DNA from: Agelas oroides
Taxonomy: Eukaryota > Porifera > Demospongiae > Agelasida > Agelasidae
Reading direction: 5' to 3'
Length of the DNA: 64,000 nucleotides
NCBI GenBank assembly: GCA_949130485.1
Contig: OX422184.1
Span: forward strand, 9,650,996-9,714,995
The notes below the pieces were generated by a model, which searched no databases, was not told the origin of the DNA, and was given only the letters and a program-made list of their open reading frames with translations. The position numbers and the translations under genes are program-made. Of the stretch, positions 1-10,541 are shown piece by piece. The first letter of the stretch is position 1; each line of letters begins with the position of its first letter.

Positions 1-149
1 GTTCCTTGATGTGCTTCTTTTCCAAGAAAATCACAGTAATGGCTCACTTTGAATAATTTTACTATGGGATTGTATGAAACTGTTGTGCCTCCTTTGGCTG
101 CAAATCAACACTGTGTCAATGTACATCAGCTTTCGCTAATTTTACTTAG

Positions 150-251
150 GTCAACATTGTAGAAATGGTCAACGCTCAAGCGATGACGGAGAGTGTGATG
201 ATGATGGTGATGTTGATGACGACCAGTACAATGGCGAAAACCAAGACATAG
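150..251 (+). CDS. Acidic-linker exon of a transposon-like gene
   Basis: Candidate internal exon. A pyrimidine-rich acceptor ending TTACTTAG precedes it and a GTACCTG donor follows. The frame is open throughout and rich in Asp, Glu and Ser (for example DDDGDVDDDQYNGENQD). It ends in phase 1, which joins in frame to the next candidate exon at 333. Low-complexity acidic stretches like this commonly precede the conserved core of a large multi-copy gene family found in sponges and cnidarians. The family assignment comes from the downstream exon, not from this one. Confidence 0.42.
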   Translation, partial: VNIVEMVNAQAMTESVMMMVMLMTTSTMAKTKT

Positions 252-332
252 GTACCTGTTTATAACGTGCACGTATGCCGCTATAATTACTGATCAGCAA
301 GTTGTTACTGAAGTTCACTTTAATCCTTGTAG

Positions 333-422
333 ACTTTGAGTCTCTTATGGACGTTCAGACAACCACCAAGGACTTCAGTCCATTTCCCTCCAAAATGTTT
401 GCAAAATGGACCACGTGCAATG
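333..422 (+). CDS. Conserved-core exon of the same transposon-like gene
   Basis: Acceptor CCTTGTAG and donor GTAAGA bound a 90-base exon. Joined in phase to the exon ending at 251, it reads DFESLMDVQ, then DFSPFPSKMFAKW. A segment of the type FxPFPxKxFAxL is a recurring start of the conserved region in multi-copy intron-containing proteins of cnidarians and sponges, recalled from family knowledge. These are the same proteins whose C-terminal region seems to occur at 43357-43996. Later exons were not found before the piggyBac-type element at 2880, so the gene is probably broken. Function is unknown; the family behaves like mobile DNA. Confidence 0.45.
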
Positions 423-616
423 GTAAGAATGTTTGTTTGGTGGTGCTACCACAGCGTAGTGTTACATACTTGATGTAGTAGGCACAGATATTCACAAGGG
501 AATAACCTGAGCAATCTTTGAGTGCCCACAACTTCGTTACACTAGATATTACATTTGTGAGGAAATAACAATCTTCGAGTGCATATATACAACTTTATCA
601 ACAATTTTCCGACCCT

Positions 617-686
617 TCAGGGAACACAATGCTGGACACACTCTTTGTGTTTTGTTAACAGTGTGTCCAGCATTGTATTGCCTGAA
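617..686. repeat. Hairpin, 17-bp perfect stem
   Basis: Bases 626-642 are perfectly complementary to 660-676 around a 17-base loop. A further six pairs (617-622 with 681-686) follow after a small internal bulge. No ORF covers it. It could be a tiny foldback element or a structured transcript. Confidence 0.7.
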
Positions 687-1005
687 AAACACCTAACACA
701 CTTGTACAGTCTTCAGTCTGAGAGACTTGTTGTTTAAGGTGTAGATTATTAGAAAATTGTAACATACTTGCTGTTACGTTGCCTCATATCAAGTTTATTT
801 GGCATATTATGAGGCAGATGGCCAACAGCACCAAGACTTGCGGAGGTGAAATCCTTTAAACTACCAGGATTCCAGGGACCCACATACAGGACACCATGTT
901 AGGAGACACTGCCAACAATGACAACTTTTCTACTCTTGTTACAACCACGCATGCGCACAGCACAATGCAATTACAATGAGTATTCAGGGCTTTATGCCGT
1001 TTCAA

Positions 1006-1094
1006 TTTAGTGCACAAGGATGATGCAATAACGGTCAGGTAGGTTATGCGCATTACGCAACAGAGACCGTTATTGCATCATCCAAAAGCACTAA
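1006..1094. repeat. Hairpin, 19-bp perfect stem
   Basis: Bases 1018-1036 pair perfectly with 1065-1083 around a 28-base loop. After an unpaired gap, TTAGTGC at 1006 pairs with GCACTAA at 1088. The shape fits a small foldback element or a small-RNA precursor-like stem. Confidence 0.7.
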
Positions 1095-1493
1095 TTAAAT
1101 AGCATGAAGCCTTAGCTAGAGTGGTCTAAATGTTTTAGGCTGTCACATGACCTTCAGCCAATCAGGTGGTGGGTTTATTGTTGCTGAGTCATTCCAATCT
1201 TTCAAACGTTCGAGCATTCGAGAGCTGTTGTGTGAATTGCTCGATTACGTCGTGTTACCACTAGTTTAGGTAAGTGAGGGCTGATAGGTAGACAGAAGGG
1301 GGACTCTGTGCCCGATGAAGATTCTCAAGGCTCTTGTCACAATATCTTGTCCAAGAACTCATAACTGTAATATTTGAAAGACAGTTCCCTTTCGATAGAA
1401 TTACCTTTCTTTGTGCTCAGCCAATCAGCAGATAGATGGCAATACACTTCCATGCATGTCATTTTGCCTGTATTTCATGCCTTAATAATTATC

Positions 1494-1800
1494 CCTTTAA
1501 CCCCGATAGCGCCCATATGCATCCAAGTTAGCTTCACACTGTTTATCACCACAGCTGCGGATTTTTGAGTTAGTACATAGTTATTAGAAGCCACAGGAAG
1601 TCGATCGAAACATAATTAACTGGGGCGACCCATAGGGACTTTCCCCTGAAATTGCATTCGATGTTTGCCTGCCAAACGTGTTGAACTTAGCATTGTCACA
1701 GAACAGCTTGTATCCTACGTGCAACTCATTCTACAGAATTGTTTCTAGCTAATCATCTAAAGAACAACAAAAAGTACCTTCGCTTGAAGTTTTGCCATGG
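1494..1800. mobile_element. Truncated relative of the 2880-3496 piggyBac-type MITE
   Basis: The sequence from the CCCTTTAACCCCGATAGCGC-like start onward parallels 2936-3250. Both contain the same order of blocks (ACAGCTGC, GAGTTAGTACATAGTTATTA, AGCCACAGGAAGT, GACTTTCCCC, CATTGTCACAGAACAGCTTG), with scattered substitutions. The right terminus is missing. The copy looks older than the one at 2880. Confidence 0.65.
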
Positions 1801-1876
1801 ATTTCCAGTCACTTGCTATGAGATTTAGTTACTTGGTATTGACCAATCAAATTTCAGTATTCTTGGTAGTATATCG

Positions 1877-1931
1877 TACCCAGGCTCTCCCCTGTGCCCC
1901 GACGTAAAATAGAGGAGGGGGAGAGCCTGGT
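1877..1931. repeat. Small inverted repeat around CCAGGCTCTCCCC
   Basis: TACCCAGGCTCTCCCC at 1877 is inverted at 1917-1931 (GGGGAGAGCCTGGTA). Related single arms occur near 2390-2445 (CAGGCTCTCCCC, then AGAGGGAATCTGGG) and 50638-50695. This indicates a dispersed short hairpin repeat. Confidence 0.55.
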
Positions 1932-2879
1932 ATTGATTTGCATGTGACATTCCAGCACAACAAAGTCACAGCAGGAATTGCTAAAGTCGTGACACGTTCA
2001 CGTAGCCTCGTGACTACCTGACTCAGACAGCTACAATAAGTGAAAAAGTGAGCCATGACTGTGAGATCTCGGCTCAAACATCAACAGTGATGGAGAAGTA
2101 GTGTAGGTAAGACTTCATCTTTCATCATCATCTTCTATTTAAAAAATTCTTATGATGTAGGCTATTTGTGCTTGCTATAACAGTACTGTGATTTACTGTG
2201 CTTTTTGACTCCTCCACATTAGAGTTGATAAGCACAAACCAGGAAAATGATTTTGTACACCAGAGTGCAGCGCTAACCGACTAAGTTGTACTCCCTAGCT
2301 TCCTAGCCTTTATAAACATTAGAAGTGCACAATAGCCATAACAATAAATACCTTGGCATCGTGCCACAATATCACATGCGAATCTGTACCAGGCTCTCCC
2401 CCTCCTTCATTTTTCGTTGATGTGCAGAGAGGGAATCTGGGAACAAGGCTATACTCAAAAGTTGCATCCATGTTATCTTCATTTTGTATAGATGATGAGC
2501 GGGAGGAAAAACTTGGATTAGTGCTGCTTTCAAAGCTGCTATAAAGAAGAATGAAATCCAGTGTTGAAATACACAACAAAAGCCTTTTTTTAATCAGGGC
2601 CTGTCACGAACATAATTACATTATGTACTAGCACTGTATATTGTAACATATATTTAACCGATCAAGGAGATCGACAACCACCTGATACTGCTAACCATTG
2701 TGCAGTGGAAGTAAATAGTTTGAATTTGTGTAACTTCTATAAAAGTATGCATGGTAGACACATCAAATATTCATACAGACGACAATTGAGGCAACAAACA
2801 CTGAACAAATATTGTAATGAATCTTGATGGTCAAAGCAACGTGCTTGCATGTTACAAACTGTCACACGACTACATTTAA

Positions 2880-3496
2880 CCCTTTACCCCCGATAGCGCC
2901 CGTATGCGCCCAGAATTTTGACAACCTTTAAACCCGATAGCGCCCGTATGCGCCCGAGTTAGCTTCCGGCTATTTATCGCCACAGCTGCCCGTTTTTGAG
3001 TTAGTACATAGTTATTATAAGCCACAGGAAGTTGATCGAAGCATAATTAGGTGGGGTGTCCCATAGGGACTTTCCCCGGAAATCGCGTTCGAAGTTTGGC
3101 TGCCGACCGTGTTGAACCTAGCATTGTCACAGAACAGCTTGTATCCTACGCACAACTGGTTCTACAGAATTGTTTCTAGCTAATCATCTAAACAACAATG
3201 AAAACGTACCTTCGCTGGGAGTTTGGCCGCAGATTTCCCGTCATTTCCAATGGATAGCGAGTACCCGCTGTTCATCCGTTCTGGCTTAGTCGAACTTCAC
3301 TATCAACTCGTATGACTACTTCCTGAGTAAAGCAGGTTAGTTTTTGATTAAACTAAGCCTAACTATCAACCTGTGAACTCAGCTAGTTTACAAGATATAA
3401 CGCTATGAATCGTCATGATACAAAATCGCCATTTTTCAATATCTTGTCCCGTGGCTACGAGATTGATTTCTGCGCATGCGCGTCGGGGGTAAAGAG
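2880..3496. mobile_element. piggyBac-type MITE with TTAA target duplication
   Basis: A 617-bp element is flanked by TTAA at 2876-2879 and 3497-3500. Terminal inverted repeats are CCCTTTACCCCCGA on the left and the complement of CTCTTTACCCCCGA on the right (13 of 14 match). TTAA duplication with CCC...GGG ends is the piggyBac signature. Inside the left end the block CCCGATAGCGCCCGTATGCG is repeated with a ~43-bp period (2890 and 2933). It has no coding capacity, so it would need a transposase in trans. Confidence 0.8.
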
Positions 3497-3530
3497 TTAA
3501 ATATCACTTGCAATTATTAAATATCATGTG

Positions 3531-3783
3531 GCAGTCCCGAATAGAAATCTAATATTATTCTGTCGCGTATTTCGAGCGCATCACCACGTTTGATGTGCTA
3601 TAGCGCTGAGCTTCCGCTAAGGGCGGGGCTCATACACACTTCATAGACACATCAGATATTCATGTGTTTACACGTCGCGTATGAACCCCGCCCTTAGCGG
3701 AAGCTCAGCGCTATAGCACGTCAAACTTGGTGATGCGCTCGAAATACGCGACGGAATAATAATTGATTTCTATCCGGGACTGC
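3531..3783. mobile_element. 253-bp foldback element
   Basis: Two arms of about 105 bp (3531-3635 and 3679-3783) are near-perfect inverted copies separated by a 43-bp spacer. The outer tip is GCAGTCCCGxATAGAAATC. The arms contain TTTCGAGCGCATCACCA and GAGCTTCCGCTAAGGGCGGG. It lies 31 bp right of the piggyBac-type MITE and directly abuts coding-like sequence at 3785. No clear target duplication is visible. Confidence 0.8.
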
Positions 3784-3784
3784 A

Positions 3785-3985
3785 GAAACCTCCCCCAAGG
3801 AATACACCAAGAGTGGCACTCCGTCATACTTCATATTTGTTGAGCAGAAGGCTCTCTGCAGCGTACCTAAGTTCACTAAGGCACTTTGGTTGGCTGTGCA
3901 CTACATTTTTAACTTGGAATATTCAAAACAGGCAAAAGAGCTTGCTATGTTCAATCAAGAGTTTGTTTTCCTTATCTTAAAGTGA
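3785..3985 (+). pseudogene. C-terminal exon remnant of a SAMD3-like multi-copy protein
   Basis: An open frame begins right at the foldback boundary and ends with TGA at 3983-3985. It contains FIFVEQKALCSVPKFTKAL and AVHYIFNLEYSKQAKEL. The pattern 'aromatic/hydrophobic - E/K - cysteine - ALxxLxxxYYxFNLxYP' is typical of the C-terminus of SAM-domain, transposon-like proteins abundant in fish, cnidarians and sponges. Everything upstream is replaced by the foldback element, so this is the tail of a broken gene. Assignment is by pattern memory only. Confidence 0.45.
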
Positions 3986-4028
3986 CAAACACCTTTGCTT
4001 TGCCTGAGTACACTGTCCAAAAGAGTGA

Positions 4029-4503
4029 CTGCATATACTCCACCACAGCTGGTCTACTGATGATGAGCCTGACCACGGTTTTTGCCCAGTTGGTACAACC
4101 TCATGGTGCAAATTCCAGCGTGCAAATGCTCTGGGTTCCAGCTCATCACACTACTATACCAAAAGCAATTGGAGAGGTCATTAAGCCAGTGTTTGATCGT
4201 TTGTGTGACAGAGCCCTTCTCAAGCGCTGCTTACGTGGGGGCACTCAGAACCCAAATGAATCGCTACATGCTACAATTTGTGAACAGTCCTAAGCAACAA
4301 TATGTTGGTCCACACTCAGTTGAAATCGCTATATGTCTAGCAGTTATTAACTTTAACAATGGGGCTGTAGCCCTTGATGGTATTCTGCAAGAGTTCAGAC
4401 TGAAGAGTGGCTACTATATGGAGCAAGGTCTAAAGAAGACAGATACAAAGAGCCTATATTACGCTGACCGGAAACATTCAACAGGAAAAAAGCGAGACTT
4501 TTA
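4029..4503 (+). pseudogene. Mutator-like transposase domain, C-terminal part, frameshifted
   Basis: Three frames each carry part of one protein. Frame one reads TDDEPDHGFCP, then TSWCKFQRA (to about 4196). Frame two reads AIGEVIKPVFDRLCDRALLKR, then NPNESLHA (to 4291). Frame three reads VEIAICLAVINFNNGA and ends at TAA 4504. The H-x-FCP...SWC motif, then IKPxFxxLxDxxLLxxCLxG, then NESLN-like and a late FNxG motif match the C-terminal half of the 'Mutator-like transposase domain' proteins of invertebrates (MULE-type, recalled from family knowledge). At least two frameshifts make it non-functional. Confidence 0.6.
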
Positions 4504-5125
4504 ATCTTGAAGACTTAAGTCACTTTTCAAAACATGTAAAAGAGTGATATGTAAATTACATCTGGATAGTGTGCTGTAAATGGAGTTACTTTCAATTTAG
4601 CGGTTCATGAGTTGCTAGGCAGTGCCTGTAACAGCGGTTTGCAGTGAACCATGGTAGAGTTGTGGCTTGCCAAGAAGGAAAATTAGAAACATCAAATCCT
4701 TTTTTGCTTAAAATTTGCATTAGGTAATCCTCTAAACTTAGTTCTGGTAGCGAACCATTTAAATTCCATATTTGGCTAATTGAAACATTGGTGGGTGGCT
4801 AATAAGGGAATGATTTATTACATTTGGAGAATTATGAAAAATCATATGAATATTTGATATCCTGATGACTTTATTAGGTTAATAATATATTTCCAGGGCT
4901 GTACATATGTAATTAAATGTTCATACCACTAAATATTGTATTCCAGCCTAACCGCAGTGCCAAGTGAGAACTAGTGCATGTTGTCAGGTGCATATGAGTG
5001 GCCATGCAGTGTTAGTTGCCTTAAGGTAGCACATACCAATAATGGGCAACTAACCAGGTATGTACAAGCTATTGACTCCTTCAATTACCACAAGCCAGAT
5101 ATGTCAGAGAGTCGGTAGACTTTCT

Positions 5126-5205
5126 ATGTAGGGATGGCGCTGACGTGCATATATACAATACTTAAGCAAAAGCCGTATAACTTCACAAATACGCTAAAAG
5201 CTTAT
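5126..5205. repeat. Dispersed repeat, GTAGGGATGGCG family
   Basis: The block TAGGGATGGCGCTGACGTGC, then AATACTTAAGCAAAAGCCGT and AACTTCAC, recurs at 49266-49345 (same strand) and 58695-58787 (opposite strand). A shortened version lies at 6536-6575. It is often next to the repeat family at 6607 and may be one end of the same element. Confidence 0.7.
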
Positions 5206-5825
5206 TAACTATGTTAAAGATGGACATTGACAGCAACTAGGGTTAGGGTGATCAATGAACTTCAAAGGAAAAGATTAAATCATTCACGTGCCACAGTGTT
5301 TACCTGGAATGGACAAACGGGCGAATAATTTTTGCAAGAGCTGAGTGTTTTCATCGCTTCCCCGTCATCGGGAAAAAATACATGACAGCAATGCAAAAAA
5401 AAATAAGCGATAGCATTTTTGACTTTAAAACCCCCCGAATATATCTCACAGAGAGCATAACTCTGCAGTATGGCTTATCAGCAGGTAAACTGAAAAAGTC
5501 AGTCACATGTAGAAGAGAAAGAAAGAGAGATCAACTAAAGAGAAGAATCTAGCAGCATCCATTGCCTTCCTAAGAGATAAGAGGCTTTTGGAGCATGCTA
5601 CTGCTGTGTACAGTGAGAATGACTGGACCCAGGTCTGGTATTAGCCTCTTTTGCTGCATGAAATCATGGGCATGTACTAAGAGAACGCTGAGAAGGTGGG
5701 TGAGGTTGGCAGTTTGTGTATGGATTCAGTAGTTGTAAGGGGGAGGCTGTGGGAGGGGGAAGTAGTCTGAGAGATAGGGGGAGGTTAGAGGGTGGGGGCA
5801 TTTCTCCCAGACGGCCGCACGGCTG

Positions 5826-5965
5826 GTCCATGCTGGTGGGTCTTTCTTTGAAGATGCAGCCAACCCACAAGCATGAAAGGGTTCGCATGGTTGTAAAGCA
5901 CAGTCCACCCAGGTGGGCTTTTATTGGAGATGCAGCCAACCCGTAGGCATACATGGGCATTTGTT
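5826..5965. repeat. Local duplication, period about 83 bp
   Basis: GTCCATGCTGGTGGGTCTTT... with GATGCAGCCAACCCACAAGC is followed 83 bp later by GTCCACCCAGGTGGGCTTTT with GATGCAGCCAACCCGTAGGC. The minus-strand 205-codon ORF covering this area has no recognisable domain and is treated as chance. Confidence 0.55.
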
Positions 5966-6535
5966 CTTTGGAGAACAAGCAGTAGTAGATGAGTATGTAT
6001 TTTGACTTGCGCAAAGTACAGGCTGTTGAATTTGTAATACATACTGTAGATGTGCAGTGACTTCCTTGCTGGGGACAACAGGCCTTCACGAGCATTAGAA
6101 GACTTCCACGGTGGCTAAAATGATGTTTGGCCGTAGTAAGCGGTCCGGCTGGTGCGGTTTTGGCCTGACTAGTTTTCGTCATTTTTGGAACTGCGCATGT
6201 GCAGATAATGAATAATGAATTTTGAGCTGCAAAGTGTTTCGCTGCGTCACGTCGGGTCGAGTATAGCGGTCGAATACACACGTGTGTATGTAACTATTTG
6301 TTTCGCACTTGCGGACTAGCGTGGTGTGGAAGGCATGGGACACTGCTTTCTTTTGCCCAAATGTGCGTTTGGGAAACCTATAATTCACTGGCTGGTGTGA
6401 CTTTTTGGGGATATCATCCTGTACCATGGATGGTCACTATGCCAGTTGCTGTGGCCATGGCGAGGTACAATCATGCAACGCACTTATTTTTACACTTGCG
6501 CAGCTGAGGATAAGCCATCATCACAAGCTCAGAAT

Positions 6536-6705
6536 GTAGGGATGGCGCCGACACGCAATATATGCATTTTTCTTATTCTTCTTTTGTTCAGACCACTTTG
6601 TCAAACAACAATATCTCACAAACGGTTTAAGTACTCACCGTCATTTTAGCACGAAACTGATGCTTATCACAGCGCGGAGCTCTACGACCACTCAGCGTCT
6701 TCATC
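6536..6705. repeat. Dispersed repeat, AACGGTTTAAGTACTCACC family
   Basis: ATATCTCACAAACGGTTTAA, GTACTCACCGTCATTTTAGC and ACGAAACTGATGCTTATCAC recur at 28352-28450 on the same strand, partly at 49150-49210, and at 52300-52400 on the opposite strand. The copies are usually preceded by a block containing GAAGACAGCTAA. Probably a MITE family. Confidence 0.7.
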
Positions 6706-7689
6706 TGCATCATTTTCACACCAGTTTGCAACTGTAATGTAAAAAGATGTAGGGAATCGGGCTTTGTAAATTTACCTTCACTGTTATATCATCCCTATCT
6801 TGTTTGCATACTTTTTGGCATGTCATCCCTACATCTTTTGACATTTTTTATGTTTTTTAAGTCTTTCTGTTTCGGATCTGAAACGCTACTTTCTTTCACT
6901 TTCCCCTGGACAAGCCAATGATTTTGTTGGTGTATCAGAACATCGCTTGAGCATTTTTGCAGTAATGTGTTTAAAACCCTATCAAGCAACTGGGAACTAG
7001 TCCGGCCATGGGAGTGGTTAAACCACACCCCTAATTAATTAAATGACATCACATTCTTTAGCACATACTTAGCCATCACAAAGTATCTAGTATGAGCACA
7101 AGCTACACAAAACCGTAACACCTAGCTGGATAAATGTTTTAATTTGCATACCATGCACATGACCTGCAGCCATTTAACGCAATTATTACATTCCTTTGTG
7201 CCATGGAAAACTGGCCAGAGTGTCCAGACGTATTTTTCTCCCTCTTACTTCTCCCATCAGACAAAGAAAAATACGGCTGGTTGGAAGCAACTGGATTCAG
7301 CTGACTGGTGCTAAGATGTTTGTCAGGTATCAAAACTAGTTGGCTTTGCTGAGAACTTCTTTGGATTTACTGCAGCTTGAGCTTAAGTGGGACTAGACTT
7401 AAAACCTTACTGAACAATCCTACCATCATAATCATCTACACCTTGATTCAACACTGATTATATGTGGAACAGTATGTGTACACATATATAATGTACACTT
7501 TACACTGATTTATTCATCTGCAGATGCAGCCCTGAATTGATTGCTACCCCCTGCATGTGCAGCAATCACAGTTTACTGTAATGCCCTCACTGCCAATGAT
7601 CATTGTGGGGTCATCTCGGACATCTTTGCCGAATTTTAAGTCATGAATTTTATGTGCAGCAGCAGCATAGATGTACAGATAGAGGCTTT

Positions 7690-7920
7690 CATGTATACCT
7701 GATAGTGTCAAATAGAAAGCTGTTTTGTCGAGCCTGTCGTGAGGAAGTGAGCTTGAAGACTAGCAGTATCCGTACGTGCTGCGATCCCCTTGAACAAGCT
7801 TGAGAGTTTTAGGGACCTGCTTGAAGAGGGTGGCTACCGCCTTACAGACCGACGAAACATGTTAGATCTTGTTCCAGATGCATTTCCAGAAATTGTTTCT
7901 GAGAAAATAGCAGCAACATC
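7690..7920 (+). pseudogene. hAT-type transposase N-terminal fragment
   Basis: One frame gives KLFCRACREEVSLKTSSI, a CxxC half of a BED-like finger. The next frame gives LESFRDLLEEGGYRLTDRRN and MLDLVPDAFPEIVSEK, the region that follows the finger in hAT transposases. The same CxxC finger occurs more completely at 22830-23080. The HxxxH half is lost here, and a stop and frameshift separate the two parts. The start is arbitrary, since the fragment has no plausible initiator. Confidence 0.5.
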
Positions 7921-8545
7921 CATACCACATTGTCACCGCCATAACTGTTCTCTTTGGCTACACAGTGCATCATCGCCATCTAAAGGATCATCTCCTGGAT
8001 TCCAGGGGTCAGTTAGCCGCCCACCTTGCTCTCTCTATTCACTGACGGCAGTGGAGCTGTCCAAAGAGAGCCATCCTTGTCGCCAATTTGTCATAATTGT
8101 TGCCATTCAATTCTGATTCACTTGAAGAATGGTTTATATAGTCATGGAATACAAGAGAAAGTTCTAGAATGTCTGCTGCAATTGTCTGGCATATAATAGC
8201 ACAACAATGATAAGGGTAAATTATTCAATTAGTCACTGATAATTACGACAGGGTGGTTTCAGCGCACAGTTGTAGATTGGCTGTTGCAACGGCACGTATC
8301 ATTATGTTTGCAATTATTATTCTACGGGAAAGTTGCATATAAGCTAAGAAAGTACTTGGACTCACCGAAAGAATAGCTTCGTGCTGACTGGATCCAGAGT
8401 GAGACAAAAGATTTCCACACGTGCCTACCGCTCACCGAGGCTGCCAAAAGGGAAACTTTCTCCAATGAAAGGAGCAAACAACCTCCAGTTTTCATTTAAG
8501 GCAGAAGTACTATAAATAACTTGGAAATGATCGTACAGCACTATG

Positions 8546-9593
8546 TGCCAACCAAAAGCTGGGCTCCTCAAAGCAAACGTTAGGCGGGGAGTGGTCCCGC
8601 CCTTTCCGTAGTAGGCCACGGGTCGGGAGTTCAAAGGGACCGAAACCTGTGGTCATGCGAGAGCCGGAAAGGGTACTCCCCTGAAGACCAGTGTTTTTTG
8701 AGCATAAATGGTGGGGCATTTTATGGCTTAAATGAGTGGGGCATTTATGGCTCAAATGGATGGGGCAGTTACTGTTTTTGGGAGATAAAACTTCGCAGCG
8801 ATCAGCTACACAAATCAGGCCGAATACTATGCCCAGGGCTTGCTAGATCAAATTGAGACAACATTCAGATAATATCCAGTGACAATTCAGTATGCTGACA
8901 GAACATTACTGTGTTCACCCCAGGCTCTTTCTCCCGAGCAGCATTAAATGAAGTGGTTGTTAGAGATTACAAGCCCGTAGGCAGGGGGGGGGTTCAAGGG
9001 GGTTCTTCCTATTGGACTCCAATTACTTGTGAAACAGCAGCCTGTGGGATGACAGATGGAATCCACTGGTCCAACCATCTATGCTGCAACCAAACTCGTT
9101 TGGACAGCGATGATTCTCAACGGCAGCGAGGCTAGTGGACCACTTACAAAAGGTAGGGCATTTAGCTAGGTGGTGTATAAATCTTATCCAGGCCCGTAGC
9201 CATCGCTCCCATTTAGCCAACGGTAGTACCAATCTGGGACTGGAATAAACATTGTGCACAAACCAGGAACGGTTGTTGCAGAGTTAGGCCGTCGGAAAGT
9301 GTAGGCAGTAACATCAGCAGAAAGGGGACGGACCCACACTGTATTAGCCTGTGCTGGTGGTCTGGATATGTGCTTCCTCCATTTATGGTTTAAATGGGCA
9401 GGGCATTTATGGCTCAAATGGGTGGGGTAGTTATGGCAAAAAAAAACACTGGTCTTCAGGGGAGTACCCTTTCCGGTCATCACATGACCACGGGTTTTGG
9501 TCCCTTTGAACTCCCGACCCATGGCCTACTGCAGAAAGGGCGGGACCACTCCCCGCCTAAGGCTTGCTTTGAGTGAGGAGCCCAGCTCTCAGA
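8546..9593. mobile_element. Foldback element with arms of about 200 bp
   Basis: The left arm (about 8558-8780) and right arm (about 9365-9593) are inverted copies. Shared blocks include AGCTGGGCTCCTC, TAGGCGGGGAGTGGTCCCGC, GGGAGTTCAAAGGGACC, GGAAAGGGTACTCCCCTGAA and several GGGGCATTTATGG units. The ~580-bp centre has no convincing ORF. A partial outer arm also occurs at 47915-47970, so the family is dispersed. Confidence 0.75.
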
Positions 9594-10390
9594 AATGGAG
9601 AAAGGTCAGCTATCTGATGACGATACTTTTCGCCATCAAATGGTATCATTACACATTTTCCTTGACCACAAATAGGAACAGGAAATCATACAGTTACTAT
9701 GTGGTTTCTTGCATTTTATGTAAACTAACCTTGCTATATATATACCTAGCCTTATAGACTCTACCTCAGCATCTCACTTAGATGCATGAAATATCCCCCA
9801 AAAATTTCCTTTACTACTTTTTACCAGACTTGAAGAACTTGAACTGTCTTACTTGACAACTGGAAAGACAACTTGGTGGATTCACGAATTCCAGGTACAT
9901 CAAAATTATTAATGATGTATTGGAACTGTACTGAGAATTATGTGCTTATGACAGGAAACTTCCTTTGCCTTGTAACATACCCATATCAGAACTCTCCACA
10001 CACGTGTACAACGTATAAATAGACCACACACAAACAGGAAGTACATCTCACCTCAAACCAACCACACCTACACACAGGCACATATATATAGAGTCAACAC
10101 ACACATAAAACAGTCTCTGTGGTCCAGAGAATCACTCTGTTCTTTCACTGAGATGTGATGTGGAATTACACTTACACCGCTGGATTGCATACCAGGTGTT
10201 ATGCAATGTATGTATAGGCGCTAGTCAGACTTGTTTAAGGATCTCTGTGGCCTGCGTCTTAGACCAGTGTAACATGCCAGATTCCATATAAAGAAATGCA
10301 GGAGTTGTGCTGTATGTGTGGCGGCAAAGACATGACCGTGTCGATGGACAGAGAATGCATACCCTTTTACTTGCTTCGTAGCCTAAGCTT
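9594..10390. other. No gene seen; one inverted-repeat arm
   Basis: Nothing coding is recognisable. Bases about 9905-9975 are an inverted copy of 12590-12655 (shared AATTATGTGCTTATGACAGG and GTATTGGAACTGTACTGAGA). CTTATAGACTCTACCTCA at 9751 recurs at 46470. Confidence 0.5.
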
Positions 10391-10535
10391 GCCTGAGTGG
10401 GCTTAAATGTTTGTGGGTGTACTGGAAAGACAGAGAGCCATCCTGGAAGACGGGTATCATCAGACAGTTGTCTGGCAAAGGTACTGTAGAAAGCTGACTT
10501 TTTGGGCTTGTAGGCCCCGCCCGATTTTACCTTTA
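10391..10535 (-). repeat. Dispersed repeat with an open minus-strand frame
   Basis: About 145 bp match 57046-57200 in inverted orientation at high identity, and the outer half matches 47230-47300. The minus frame reads SAFYSTFARQL, then PGWLSVFPVHPQTFKPTQA. The copy at 57 kb reads the same with a handful of changes, most of which alter the residue. This argues against selection on the peptide. No known domain. Confidence 0.65.
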
Positions 10536-10541
10536 AAAAAA

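Noticed and set aside
5664..6281. 205-codon minus ORF
   Set aside because: Low-complexity Pro/Leu-rich translation of a locally duplicated, purine-rich region; no family pattern.
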